64,000 nucleotides of DNA from Rhineura floridana (Eukaryota; Chordata; Lepidosauria; Squamata; Rhineuridae): contig NC_084487.1 in the NCBI RefSeq assembly GCF_030035675.1, positions 61,455,486 through 61,519,485 of the forward strand, read 5' to 3'. The notes beneath the pieces are model-generated. The model was not told where the DNA came from and ran no database searches. It saw nothing but the letters and a program-made list of their open reading frames with translations. Of the stretch, positions 1 through 9,118 are shown piece after piece (within the stretch, counting starts at the first letter, position 1; each line of letters starts with the position of its first letter). Both the position numbers and the translations under genes were made by a program.

Positions 1-115
1 GGGAGCTGCTTTATACTGAGTTAGGCCATTGGTCCATCTGGTTCAGCATCAGCACTGTCTACAGCGACTGGCAGCGACTGTCCATGTTCTCTACCACTGA
101 GTTACGGCCATCTTC
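1..115 (-). repeat. tRNA-headed SINE, 3' body fragment
   Basis: Read on the minus strand this matches the body of a SINE found several more times in the window (40747-40886 and 24870-25030 on plus; 48464-48560 and 63922-63952 on minus). The shared phrases are the GACTGGCAGC-type block and the 'gaccattggtccatctgg'-like block, ending in the 'aagctgcctta' end. The window edge cuts the element. Confidence 0.6.
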
Positions 116-516
116 CCTTGATTTAAAATGGGGGGACGGGCTCTGGCCTGCAGGTCCCCCAATATCACCTGCTCCACAGGCTCTTCTCAGGCGGGAGGGT
201 GTTCAGCACTGGGCAGTCTCTGCTTGAGGAGAATTTTGAAAGTGCACATTGGGCAAGCTGGCAGCTGACCCAAGGCATCTCCTCAGGCCACTGACCCACA
301 GACAAAGCCAGCTGGGGCCTCAGGTTGATTTGGCTGCTGGTGGTCAATGGCTCTTGACAGACAAAAAGAGGCTTCCTACTCTGCTGTGGGGGGCTTTGCA
401 CGCACACTGAGAGGTTTAACTTCCAGAGTCTTGAGTGGAGGCAACTCAATGCTGAAAAAAGACTAGAAACTTGTTAGCAGAGTTAGGTTTGGGATCAAGA
501 GCAGACCCAGCACTGA
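116..516. other. No recognised feature
   Basis: Moderately GC-rich sequence. I see no splice-bounded exon, RNA gene or known repeat. A 94-codon minus-strand open stretch has no recognisable domain and is probably chance. Confidence 0.5.
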
Positions 517-517
517 T

Positions 518-573
<56 letters not shown>

Positions 574-587
574 GTGAGAGAGAGAGA
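517..587. repeat. (TG)n(AG)n compound microsatellite
   Basis: About 12 TG units are followed directly by an AG tract with short TGAG interruptions. Confidence 0.9.
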
Positions 588-1408
588 CTTTCCCTGTGAA
601 GTAGCAGACTTTTACGCTGCAGCAATAACTGAGGATTCAGACTTCGTAAAATAAGGAACAGCTTGCTTCATTGAAGGAAATACACAATAGATAGGAAAGG
701 GATTCTAGTTCTAGTAAACTACCTGCATTGGAGGTTCATGGACCTGACATGGCCTTTGCCCTCATGCTGCAGGTGAGAGAGATAAAGCAAAGACATCTCT
801 TCTCTTCAAGAGACAGCGAAGAAGCAGGAAGGAGAGAGTTGGAAGGTGTGGTCAGCATTCCTAAGAGGTATCAGTTTTCAGGAAGGAAGATGAGCATATA
901 ACCAAAGGAAAGGCACAGCCTAGCAACCTGGAGGTCTCCTCTCTGTCTCCCTCCAGACATGGAAACACCCAAATCGAGTTGCATTTCCACAATTCCAACA
1001 CAAGTGATGCTTAAAATGGAAACTGTGATTTATCAGGGACAGGGATTAGGAAACAGACATTGTTCCTGGGGAACCTGGCCTGGTTTTCCCTGCCTTCCAT
1101 CTGCAAGATTCTTTCTTTATTTTAAGACCCACTCTGCACCCACCTGTTCCCGGGGCTGCCAGCTTTCTTTGGGTGGCAGCCAGAAATTCAAGACGTAGAA
1201 CTTTCATTGTCACAGAGAAGAGGGGATGGGCCTGTTCACCTGCTGAAGTTCCATACACACACAAACCCAGCTGGAAAAATCACATGGCAACCTCATCCTG
1301 CTATACATTTTGCTTATTTAAACATTTGGTTTTCAACAATCCAAGGAGCAGTGGCAGACATGGAACCACCAGCTTTCCACAATCAGAAAAGGAAGAGGGG
1401 GGGCCAGG

Positions 1409-1409
<1 letters not shown>
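588..1409. other. No recognised feature
   Basis: Unique-looking sequence with short open stretches on both strands and no domain, splice structure or repeat family that I recognise. Confidence 0.45.

Positions 1410-1441
<32 letters not shown>
1410..1441. repeat. (GT)n microsatellite
   Basis: A nearly pure GT run lying about 60 bp before the pyrimidine-rich minisatellite. Confidence 0.9.
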
Positions 1442-1442
<1 letters not shown>

Positions 1443-1499
1443 TGGAATTTCCTCCCCCAAGGTGTGGTGATGGCCAGAGACTGCTGAGCCCCATCTCTC

Positions 1500-1901
1500 A
1501 AGCCTCTCTCTCTCTCTCTCTCTCAGGCCTCTCTCTCTCTCTCTGGCCTCTCAGGCCTCTCTCTCTCTCTGGCCTCTCAGGCCTCTCTCTCTCTCTCTCT
1601 CTGGCCTCTCTCTCTGGCCTCTCTGGCCTCTCAGGCCTCTCTCTCTCTCTCTCTCTCTCAGGCCTCTCTCTCTCTCTCTCAGCCCCCCCCTCTCTCTCTC
1701 AGGCCTCTCTCTCTGTCTCAGGCCTCTCTCTCTCTCTCTCTGGCCTCTCTCTCTCTCTCTCTGGCCTCTCAGGCCTCTCTCTCTCTCTCTCTGGCCTCTC
1801 AGGCCTCTCTCTCTCTCTCTCTCAGCCCCCCCCTCTCTCTCAGGCCTCTCTCTCTCAGGCCTCTCTCTCTCTCTCTCTCTCAGGCCTCTCTCTCTCTCAG
1901 G

Positions 1902-1932
<31 letters not shown>
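1500..1932. repeat. CT-rich minisatellite with GGCC spacers
   Basis: About 430 bp of (CT)n runs broken at irregular intervals by AGGCC, TGGCC or CAGCCCCCCC. The higher-order unit is roughly (CT)4-10 plus GGCCTCTCAGGCC. The plus strand is almost pure pyrimidine apart from the GGCC spacers. Long open frames on both strands (Ser-Leu-Gly on plus, Arg-Glu on minus) are by-products of the repeat, not genes. Confidence 0.9.
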
Positions 1933-1937
<5 letters not shown>

Positions 1938-2220
1938 CAGCCGCAGTCCAACCTGCTCCAGCTGCTGCCACCCAGCAGCCTTCTGCTTCCAAACGAGATT
2001 CCAAACTGCTCTATCGGCCGCGATGCAAACCGCAGCCAGAAACGCCCATCGCGGCCGCTCCTCCCACCCAGCAGCCATGCGTGTCAATCACGCATGCGTG
2101 CCTGAGGGGGACGTCCAAAAGCCGGAGATCAGCCTCTTCACACCAAATATGGCTGGAGGCCGGAGACGGCCCACTTTTGCTGGAGACTCCGGCAGAAAAC
2201 CAGAGACCTGGCAACCCTAG
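1933..2220. repeat. GC/CpG-rich block ending in TGGCAACCCTAG; probable unclassified repeat
   Basis: This block directly abuts the CT minisatellite. It contains several CpGs and NotI-like GCGGCCGC palindromes and ends in 'cctggcaaccctag'. That end resembles the 'tagggttgccagg' terminus of reptilian non-autonomous DNA elements. I could not find a matching inverted end upstream. Minisatellite plus GC block may form one composite repeat with the minus strand as sense. Class uncertain. Confidence 0.35.
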
Positions 2221-2631
2221 CTAGGTGGGCGGGGTATCGGACGTGCCGCTGCTAGGCCTCACTACGAGGCCCACTGGTCAGGCCCCTTTACGAGGCCTGC
2301 CCCAGTTGTAGCCATGCCACAACGCTACCACCCATAGCTGTTGGGGCTCCCAAAACCCCCGCTGGGGGTAACCAATTAGGCCTAATAGGCCCAACCAACG
2401 CCGACTGTCCTGCAGCTTTCTGTGCTATGTCCCTCATCATCCTCTCGTTGCTCGTTGAAAGAGGAGGTAGGAGGGGCGGCCTGGCCTTAAATAGGCCCAT
2501 GGCCCCTCCCCTCCCTGCCGCACATCACGCACACATAACGCTGTGACACATGACGTTGCCCTTAACGAAGATGGCCGCAGCAGCATTGCTCCCTCCTCGC
2601 AACTATACCCTGCTTATCCATGCTGCGCAGG
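2221..2631 (+). promoter_or_regulatory. CpG-rich promoter-like block with candidate first exon
   Basis: CpG is strongly enriched compared with the surrounding AT-rich DNA. A TATA-like TTAAATAGG lies at 2487-2495, followed by a GC-rich start region. A CRE-like TGACGT lies at 2551-2556 and a YY1-like AAGATGGCCGC at 2568-2578. From the ATG at 2570, a 20-codon frame (MAAAALLPPRN...) runs to 2629 and is followed by a consensus donor, GTAAGT, at 2631 (the exon would end at 2630 or use the adjacent G). This is the layout of a promoter with a first exon. It could be a host CpG-island promoter, perhaps a distal MGAT4C exon, or the promoter of an unrecognised retroelement. No downstream partner exon is identified. 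Confidence 0.3.
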
Positions 2632-2646
2632 TAAGTGGGGCTTCAT

Positions 2647-2700
2647 ATGTTTTGGACTAAAATCCTCCATTAGCCATAGCGAGCATGGCCAATGGGCAGG
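2647..2700. mobile_element. hAT-type MITE fragment
   Basis: The segment from 'atgttttggact' to 'catggccaatgggcaggga' matches the left half of the hAT foldback MITEs seen elsewhere (for example 26730-26860). The other half is replaced by the tail of the adjacent L2. Confidence 0.35.
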
Positions 2701-3283
2701 GATGATGATGATGATACAACAAGTGATAAAACAATAAAAACATATTTAAAACACCCTAAAAACAAAACATATTGAAAACAATTCCAATGTAGATGAAGAC
2801 TGGAGTAAAGATAGCTACTGAAAAGGCTTGTTGAAAGAGGAAGGTCTTAGGTAGGCACCAAAAAGACAACAGAGATGGTGCCTGTCTGACATTTAAGGGG
2901 AGGGAATTCCAAAGGGTAGATGCCACCACACTAAAGGCCCGATTCCTATGTTGTGTGGAATGGATCTAATGATGAGATGGTATCTGCAGAAGGCCTTCAT
3001 CTGCAGAGCTCAGTGATCGACTGGGTATATAAAAGGTAAGACGATGTTTCAGGTATCCTGGTCCCAAGTTGTATACATCAAAACCAGCACCTTGAACGTA
3101 GCCCAGTAGCTTAATGGGCAGTCAGTACAATTGTTTCAGCAGCATGGTAACTTGTTGGTAATATCCTGCCCCAGTGAGCAGTGGACAACTCACCCCAAAT
3201 CTCCTAATGACCACTCCCAACAACTTCATATAGATGTTAAACAGCATTGGAAACAAGATGATGCGCATCGTAATCCATAACTT
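2701..3283 (-). mobile_element. Old L2-clade LINE fragment
   Basis: The minus-strand 3' end carries a (CAT/ATC)n tail at about 2701-2716. Further along, a minus-strand 'atgctgtttaacatctatatgaag' block matches the L2 reverse-transcriptase motif LFNIYMK. The middle section matches the block shared with copies at 29.8-31.6 kb and 58.8-59.3 kb. It is heavily diverged, has lost the catalytic YADD section and is not coding. Confidence 0.6.
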
Positions 3284-3485
3284 CCAGAGGATATTATGGT
3301 GGTCACCCCTGGTTTAAGCTCCATCCCTTCTCCAGGACAAATGTAATGGGGACTGGGGAGAGGTGGGGATGTAAAAAGAGGATTCAAGTTGGTGAAATTC
3401 ATAAAGACTTCCAAATGCAACCTAAACTATGAACATCTCATTCCATCTCCTCTTAAAACTCTATGGTATAGATCTCAAAACCATG

Positions 3486-3725
3486 TTGTTGTTATATGCC
3501 TTCAAGTCAATTACGACTTAGGGCGACCCTGTGAATCTTTTGCATATATTCATAGGATTTTCATGGTAAGAGGTATTCAGAGGTGGTTTACCATTGCCTT
3601 CCTTTAAGCCTATGGCACCTGGTATTCCCAGGTGGTCTCCCATCCAAGTATTAACCAGGCCTGACCCTGTTTAGCTTCCGAGATCAGACGGGATCGGACA
3701 TGTTTGGGGTAGTATGGCCATAGGC
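3486..3725 (-). mobile_element. Complete 5S-rRNA-headed SINE with BovB-like tail
   Basis: The minus strand from 3725 to 3608 is a full-length 5S rRNA-like head of about 118 bp. It includes the internal pol III promoter region and the 'cttggatgggagacc' block. A body of about 120 bp follows, ending in 'gacttgaaggcatataacaacaac', the BovB/RTE-type 3' end used by squamate Sauria-type SINEs. The direct repeat CTCAAAACCATG at 3474-3485 and 3726-3737 is a 12-bp target-site duplication, so both ends are intact. It was probably mobilised by BovB, an older copy of which lies at 24.2-24.8 kb. It is not a functional 5S gene because the head carries several changes and is fused to a SINE body. Confidence 0.85.
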
Positions 3726-3824
3726 CTCAAAACCATGATTGGCGAATAATAAAGTTTGCACCCACACTGAATACCAGAGAATTAAGCCTATGAGTATATG
3801 TGACTTCTAGAATACAAATTTTTA

Positions 3825-5966
3825 TTTTTTTTTTTTCAATAATTTTTATTCAAATTTTCATAAAACATACAAGACGAAATCATAAAACATTCAAAGACAA
3901 AAAACAAAATCAAAAATAGTTAAACAAAAAAAATAAAAATAAAAATAAAAATAAAAATAAAAAATAAAGAGTAAAATATTGACTTCCCATTTGTCAAAGA
4001 TCAGATCAGTTATAAGTCTATAATATATAACAATCCTGTCTCTTAAGTCATATTATAAAATCACTTTCCTCCAATAGTTATCTTGCTTAATCATCAAATC
4101 TCATAAACATTACTTTATTCTTTCCACAAAAAGTCAAAGAGAGGTTTCAATTCTTTAAGAAATATATCTATCAATTTTTTTTTTCCAGATAAGCATATCG
4201 ATTAATCCATCTCATTACTAATTATGATAATCTTATTGTCATAACCATAGTCAAAATAAACATTTCAATTAATCCATCACATCAGAATCTGTTAGGTTCA
4301 GTAATTTCAGTAGCCATTGTTCTATTATCCCTATTAGTTCCATTTTCCATCTTCCATCTTCAGTAGTCTTGTTAAGTCCAGTAATTTCAGTATCCAATCC
4401 TCCACCATCAGTATTCCATAATAATCTTGCTGTCAAAGCCATAGTCATATAGTAAGAGTCTGATGGGAATTACCTCCATCCCAAATACCTTCTTGCCATC
4501 CATTCTGAATAGGTTGCTGAAATACTGCTGTAAAATCATATCTCTGTTCTTTTTTTCAAAATACACTGGGTCATCTCTTGAAAGTTTTTCCACCGTCACA
4601 TGGCTGCAGTTAACTCCATAGATTTTCTCTATATTGGGCTCCATCACATCATTCCAGTCCAGAAGACCATCCATGCCATTGATAACTTTATCTCTAGAAT
4701 CTTCATTAATTTCTTCAGAGACAACATTGAGTTCCAAACAATAGATTTTATTTCTAAAGTCCATAGACTCCAAATCTTTTTCCTGTTCCACGTTTGTTCC
4801 AATCTCCGGGGTCTCCTCTCTCACAGGGACCCCTGTTCCAGTCTCCAGGGTCTCCTCTCTCACAGGGACCCCTGTTCCAGTCTCCAGGGTCTCCTCTCTC
4901 ACAAGGACCCCTATGTCTTTAATCTCCTGTGTCTCCAAACAATAGATTTTATTTCTAAAGTCCATAGACTCCAAATCCTTTTCCTGTTCCACGTTTGTTC
5001 CAATCTCCGGGGTCTCCTCTCTCACAGGGACCCCTTCCAGGGTCACCTCTCTCACAGGGACCCCTATATCTTTAATCTCCTGCGTCATTTTACTCAATTC
5101 AATTTTCAGCTCCTTACAACCCTGTCGCAGGTTTTGTTTCGTTATCTCAATCTCATCCATTATTTTCTGAAACATAGTTATTTCCAGATTCTCAGCCACT
5201 TTCTTAATTGCCATTTTAAAAGAAAAATATAGGAAAACCACTTCTTATTTCAGCAACAATTGGGTTAATACTCCAAACTTGGTGACATCACAGTATAAAC
5301 AGAGCAGACAGCCTTATCTCTCCATAGTTAAGTAAACAAAATGCAGTTCCCAGGATCGAAACAATTAATGGCAGTTGTCAGGAAACAGATTCGTCAAAAT
5401 AAAATAGACCAAAAAGAGAGTAATCTCAGACAATATAATATTCTTCAAAATAAAAATCTGGAATAGAAATCCCTCTTCTGTGTATATCTTTAGAATGCAA
5501 ATCCAGGACAGCTTTTTGCAACAAAAACAGAGATAAGCTATTAATTAGTGCGTAGCAGAGAGAAGTTATGGCTCCCCAGTGAGATGTCAAAAACCGATCA
5601 ATCTGGCAAATCTCTTTTAAACAGCAACAATTTAAGTCAAGTAAAAGAAAAATATAGAAAGAAGGGTGCTTGCCTGTTAGTGCGTTCTCTCTTAGAAGAT
5701 AAGGTGAACGTTCGCTTTATCAGATAGAGCTTGCTGTTGAAAATCCGTCCCACCTTCGTCGGCTGGACCTCGTCCCATAAATTAATGAGATCTGGTCGTC
5801 CCAACAAAAATAGGCTTTGAGGTTAATCTCTTCGTTTCTCCCTACCCGGGAGAAGTTTAATCAGTCAAAAAAAAAGAAAAAACTGACTGATATATCTGAA
5901 TAAGCTTCTTTTGAGGCAGGAGCCCGTCTCAAAAGCAGGCACAGGCTAAGTCACCCTTCCCGGAAG
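3825..5966 (-). mobile_element. L1-type element with ORF1 only (half-L1 / HAL1-like)
   Basis: A 2,142-bp insertion is flanked by a perfect 19-bp direct repeat, TCTAGAATACAAATTTTTA, at 3806-3824 and 5967-5985. In minus orientation it starts with a leader of about 725 bp (5966-5242). One open frame follows (5241-4408), then a 3' region of about 580 bp with an (ATTTTT)-rich section, and a poly(A) end at 3825-3836. The polarity, poly(A), long target-site duplication and ORF1-like protein all fit L1 retrotransposition. There is no ORF2 (endonuclease/reverse transcriptase). It must have been mobilised in trans, and it is either a non-autonomous half-L1 lineage or a single L1 source that lost ORF2. 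The perfect duplication implies a recent insertion. Confidence 0.8.
4408..5241 (-). CDS. L1 ORF1-like protein with internal tandem duplications
   Basis: A 277-codon uninterrupted frame. A second ATG at 5214 would give 268 residues, and its product starts MAIKKVAENLE. The N-terminal third is rich in Lys, Glu and Gln and probably helical or coiled-coil, as in L1 ORF1 proteins. The middle is made of tandem units. A 201-bp (67-residue) block carrying EKDLESMDFRNKIYCLE occurs twice (DNA copies near 4741 and 4942). Inside it lies a 39-bp (13-residue) unit, GVPVREETLETGT, repeated three times. The C-terminal part (IEKIYGVNC...EKLSRDD...RDMILQQYF) resembles the RNA-binding region of reptile L1 ORF1. 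By family analogy it would be an RNA-binding chaperone that coats its own transcript. Family assignment is by pattern only. Confidence 0.65.
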   Translation of the reverse strand: MVFLYFSFKMAIKKVAENLEITMFQKIMDEIEITKQNLRQGCKELKIELSKMTQEIKDIGVPVREVTLEGVPVREETPEIGTNVEQEKDLESMDFRNKIYCLETQEIKDIGVLVREETLETGTGVPVREETLETGTGVPVREETPEIGTNVEQEKDLESMDFRNKIYCLELNVVSEEINEDSRDKVINGMDGLLDWNDVMEPNIEKIYGVNCSHVTVEKLSRDDPVYFEKKNRDMILQQYFSNLFRMDGKKVFGMEVIPIRLLLYDYGFDSKIIMEY

Positions 5967-5985
5967 TCTAGAATACAAATTTTTA

Positions 5986-7051
5986 GAAGCTTTCCTTTCT
6001 ACATACTGCCTTGCTATCCAAGGTAGGGACATTCTTTGTTCAGCAAGATAAACTCCATTAAACAAGACACCATGCACATACAGTATCTTGCAAGTCAAAA
6101 TGACAGGATCTTAAGCCCTGTCTTAGAGCAAAATGATGGACCACATCACTCACTGATTTGCTACTGATTTGCTACTGATGTTAAATATAATCTGCTCCCA
6201 ATATCAGCAGTTTCTGTAGCTCTGTAATTTTTTTTGGTTAATATTAATAGACTACATGTTCAGAATAGGCAACTGCAGAAAAATCCATTCCAGAATACAT
6301 CTTTCCCAGTAACTCTTCTTTTTCCTTTAATGCAGTCTTTTTACTGTGTTTGTTAATCTACCATTTTCCTTTAAACTGAATATAGCTCAGCATTTTCTAT
6401 ACCGGGTGTAGTCAATGTGGAACCCTTCAGATGTTTTTGGTTTCCAACTCTCATTGGCCAATGTTCATCATTGCAGCTGTGTGAAAGACATTTGTGTGAA
6501 ATGCTGGTATATCTGCTGAAAAAAGCTACCATTCCTTAACACAACAGGTACTGCAGTGTGAAAACATTTTTAGAAATTGGGACAGGGGTGCTACCATTTT
6601 AATCGGTTAAACTAATGAAAAAAGCTCCATGTCTGAAAGAAGCCTTAGTGAACAAATTGGAGGACAGTAAAATCACCTCCTCCCAATTCTGCTTTGCCAG
6701 GGGATGAGGGTAGCATTTTTACATCCTGCCTGAGACAGAGATGAGGCAAATGACTGGCTTCTCTCACCAGCTCTAGCAAAGATCTCTCAAGATCCCACTG
6801 CTAGGCAGCACCACCAGTCACTCCCTGTAATTCAATATTGCCTTGAGACTGTGCCTTAGTCTCATCTTGGTCTATTGATACTTTGTGTCTGGGTGCACTT
6901 GAAGGCCACAACCCCCCTGTATCTTTGTGCCTATAAAGAATACAGCCCTGGGTTGCTCAGGATACTTGATGATGTTACACTATCTCTTCACCGCTGCCAC
7001 CATTGATACTGTTTCCCAACCTTGGTATATGCCCTGCCCACCCTTCTGGTC
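5986..7051. other. Mostly unassigned sequence
   Basis: No gene recognised. At about 6395-6490 there is a weak, decayed hAT MITE-like stretch ('tgtggaacccttcagatg'). The part from about 6900 to 7051 may be leader sequence belonging to the LTR at 7052-7461, read on the minus strand. Confidence 0.4.
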
Positions 7052-7461
7052 TGTGTAAACCCAGCCAAGGATCAGGCGTTAGGTAAACCAAAAAATATTT
7101 ATTTATATACACAGGAATAACAAGATTACTTAAAGGTATAGTTAACAAGCATATGGTTTCATCAGATGCGTTTCTCTATGTTTCTAGTCGTCAGTAACCT
7201 GTGTCACTACCAGCCTAATCCAATCCAACCCACAAAACCAACTCCAACCTCCCTCAGAACTCCCACCAACCAAACTCCAACCAACCCTGTCATCCTCTCA
7301 TTTATACCTTCAGACACTCAAACGCTCAGCCAATCATAATACAACATTCTCCAGCATTCCAGCCCATGTACTCCCCCCTCTCACTTAGTCTATTTACCAT
7401 ATATATTCTAATAAACCCACACTTACCATATTTACAGTATTATAAATACAGGGGCATCACA
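7052..7461 (-). mobile_element. LTR of a retrovirus-like element (fossil)
   Basis: On the minus strand a segment of about 410 bp starts TGTGATGCCCC and ends TTTACACA. It has a TATA-like 'ggtataaatg' box and an AATAAA signal near its 3' end, the order expected in an LTR. The sequence after it on the minus strand contains 'tggtggcagcggtg', which looks like retroelement leader. No matching second LTR and no target-site duplication are found. Fossil; family uncertain (ERV or Gypsy). Confidence 0.5.
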
Positions 7462-8635
7462 TACCCCACCATAAGAATTTCACTAACAGTTTCTCTCTCC
7501 TTTGATCATTTTGGATCCAATTTTTTTCTCATTAATTTATGGAGAATGGTTTAAAGAAATGTGAGAGAATTTTTTTGACACAGCACTAATTCAAAATGAG
7601 TTATCAAATGGAATAATTGTATATTCTTATCACAGTTATCCACAGTTTCTTTCATATGTTCCATGTATAATCTTTTGTTTCAGAATTCTTTTTTTAATTA
7701 CAAGTTAACACAATAAACTAACCTGTCTTTTGAACACTACCAAAATTTCATAAATGCCTACATTTTTCTATATTATGTTCCTTCATTTAAATTATAGATA
7801 ATTTAAACAGTATCTTAATGCTTAATAATAAAATATCATAAACTGAATAATTTCTAAAGAACTTTGGAGCATATATATAGTAATATAGTATCATTTAGTC
7901 TTTGTTAGATTTTTCTGTGAACAAAACTTCGTATCATAGATGTTCTCCCTGCTTAAAGCTTTTTTTTAAAAAAAATCTGACTGATAATATAAAAGGAGCT
8001 GATTGTATCAGAAGTTATTTCTAAAAGACCAGTAATGACCCTATGGACAGAAGGACAATGTTTTGCTATTTTCACATTTACCTTTTGAAAATGGGCATTA
8101 AAATTACCTGTTTTTCAGTGTGATTCACACACAGAGGTTCCTCTCAGGATTGACTACTCTTTATCATATACATTGGTAGAATATGGTTGGATCACAAAAT
8201 TTCAGAAAGGATTGTTCTACAGAATCCTTTGCAAAACAGATACTGTGTCTGGAGATTTCCATCACAAAGTGATTAGTGAAAGGTTAAACTAGCCTGTATC
8301 TTAAAATAGCAAATTATCAATAGTAATTTCTCACTCTTTTAGATTATACAGCCATGAGAGAGGCTGTATAATATAGCTGTATAATATAGCATTCTGCAAT
8401 GTTAAATTGGAAATACCTCCTATGCCATTCTGCTGCTTCCCATAAGCTCATTTCAAAACAAGACCTTACAAAACTTATAGTCCTGAACTCAGAAATGCTT
8501 GCTTAACAAACCTCTGGGTTTTCATGGTGATACACAAAGCACTCATAGAGAATCAACAGTTCAAAGTGTAAAATAAAGGGGGGAAATCCAGACCCCTCTT
8601 GGACTTTTTTCTGTCAGTGGTCTCATAATTTGTCA
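7462..8635. other. AT-rich sequence, no recognised feature
   Basis: Very AT-rich. I see no coding, splice or repeat structure that I can name. Confidence 0.5.
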
Positions 8636-8741
8636 AAATTAATTAAAAATCAGCCATGTTCACAGAGTACCTGTAATCCTATTACTCCATCGTCTGCATG
8701 TTAAAAGTTTTTAAAATGCCTGGCTGATTTTTAATTAATTT
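8636..8741. mobile_element. Short element with perfect 21-bp inverted ends
   Basis: The arms at 8636-8656 and 8721-8741 are exact reverse complements (core TTAAAAATCAGCCA) separated by a 64-bp spacer. This is MITE-like. No clear target duplication is seen beyond AT-rich ends. Superfamily unknown. Confidence 0.5.
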
Positions 8742-8848
8742 AAGAAATTTAACATTGAAGTCAATGATAAGCATGGACATGCTCAGTAAGAACCAAATGT
8801 CAGTGTTCTGAAAGCCAAACTCACAGCTGTTTGGCTTGGCTAATCAGG

Positions 8849-9118
8849 AGGCCATCCACACCAGACCTTTATTTCACTTTAGACAATTATGGCTTCCCCA
8901 AAGAATCCTGGGAAGTGTAGTTTGTGAAGGGTGCTAAGAGTTGTTAAGAGACTCCTATTCCCCTGACAGAGCTCCAGTATCCAGAGTGGTTTAACAGTCA
9001 GCCCCTCTTCTGGGGATTGTAGCTCTGTGAGGGGAATAGGGCATCTCCTACCAACTCTCTTCCCAGGATTCTTTGGGGAAAATCATGACAGTCTAAAGGT
9101 CATGTGTGTGGATGTGGC
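8849..9118. mobile_element. Palindromic MITE with long imperfect inverted arms
   Basis: The left end 'ggccatccacaccagacctt' pairs with the right end, whose reverse complement begins 'ggccacatccacacacatga'. Inside, 'ccccaaagaatcctgggaag' occurs in both arms. It is about 270 bp with no coding capacity: a non-autonomous DNA transposon. Confidence 0.65.

Noticed and set aside
1415-2224. 269-codon Ser/Leu/Gly-rich open frame
   Set aside because: Made by the CT minisatellite. It has no stop only because CT-rich triplets exclude stops, and the minus strand is open for the same reason.
3608-3725. 5S rRNA gene
   Set aside because: Fused to a SINE body and BovB-like tail within a target-site duplication. 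It is a SINE head with substitutions, not a functional rRNA gene.
4600-5232. 210-codon plus-strand frame
   Set aside because: Complement of the L1 ORF1-like frame. The minus strand carries the recognisable protein and the element polarity.
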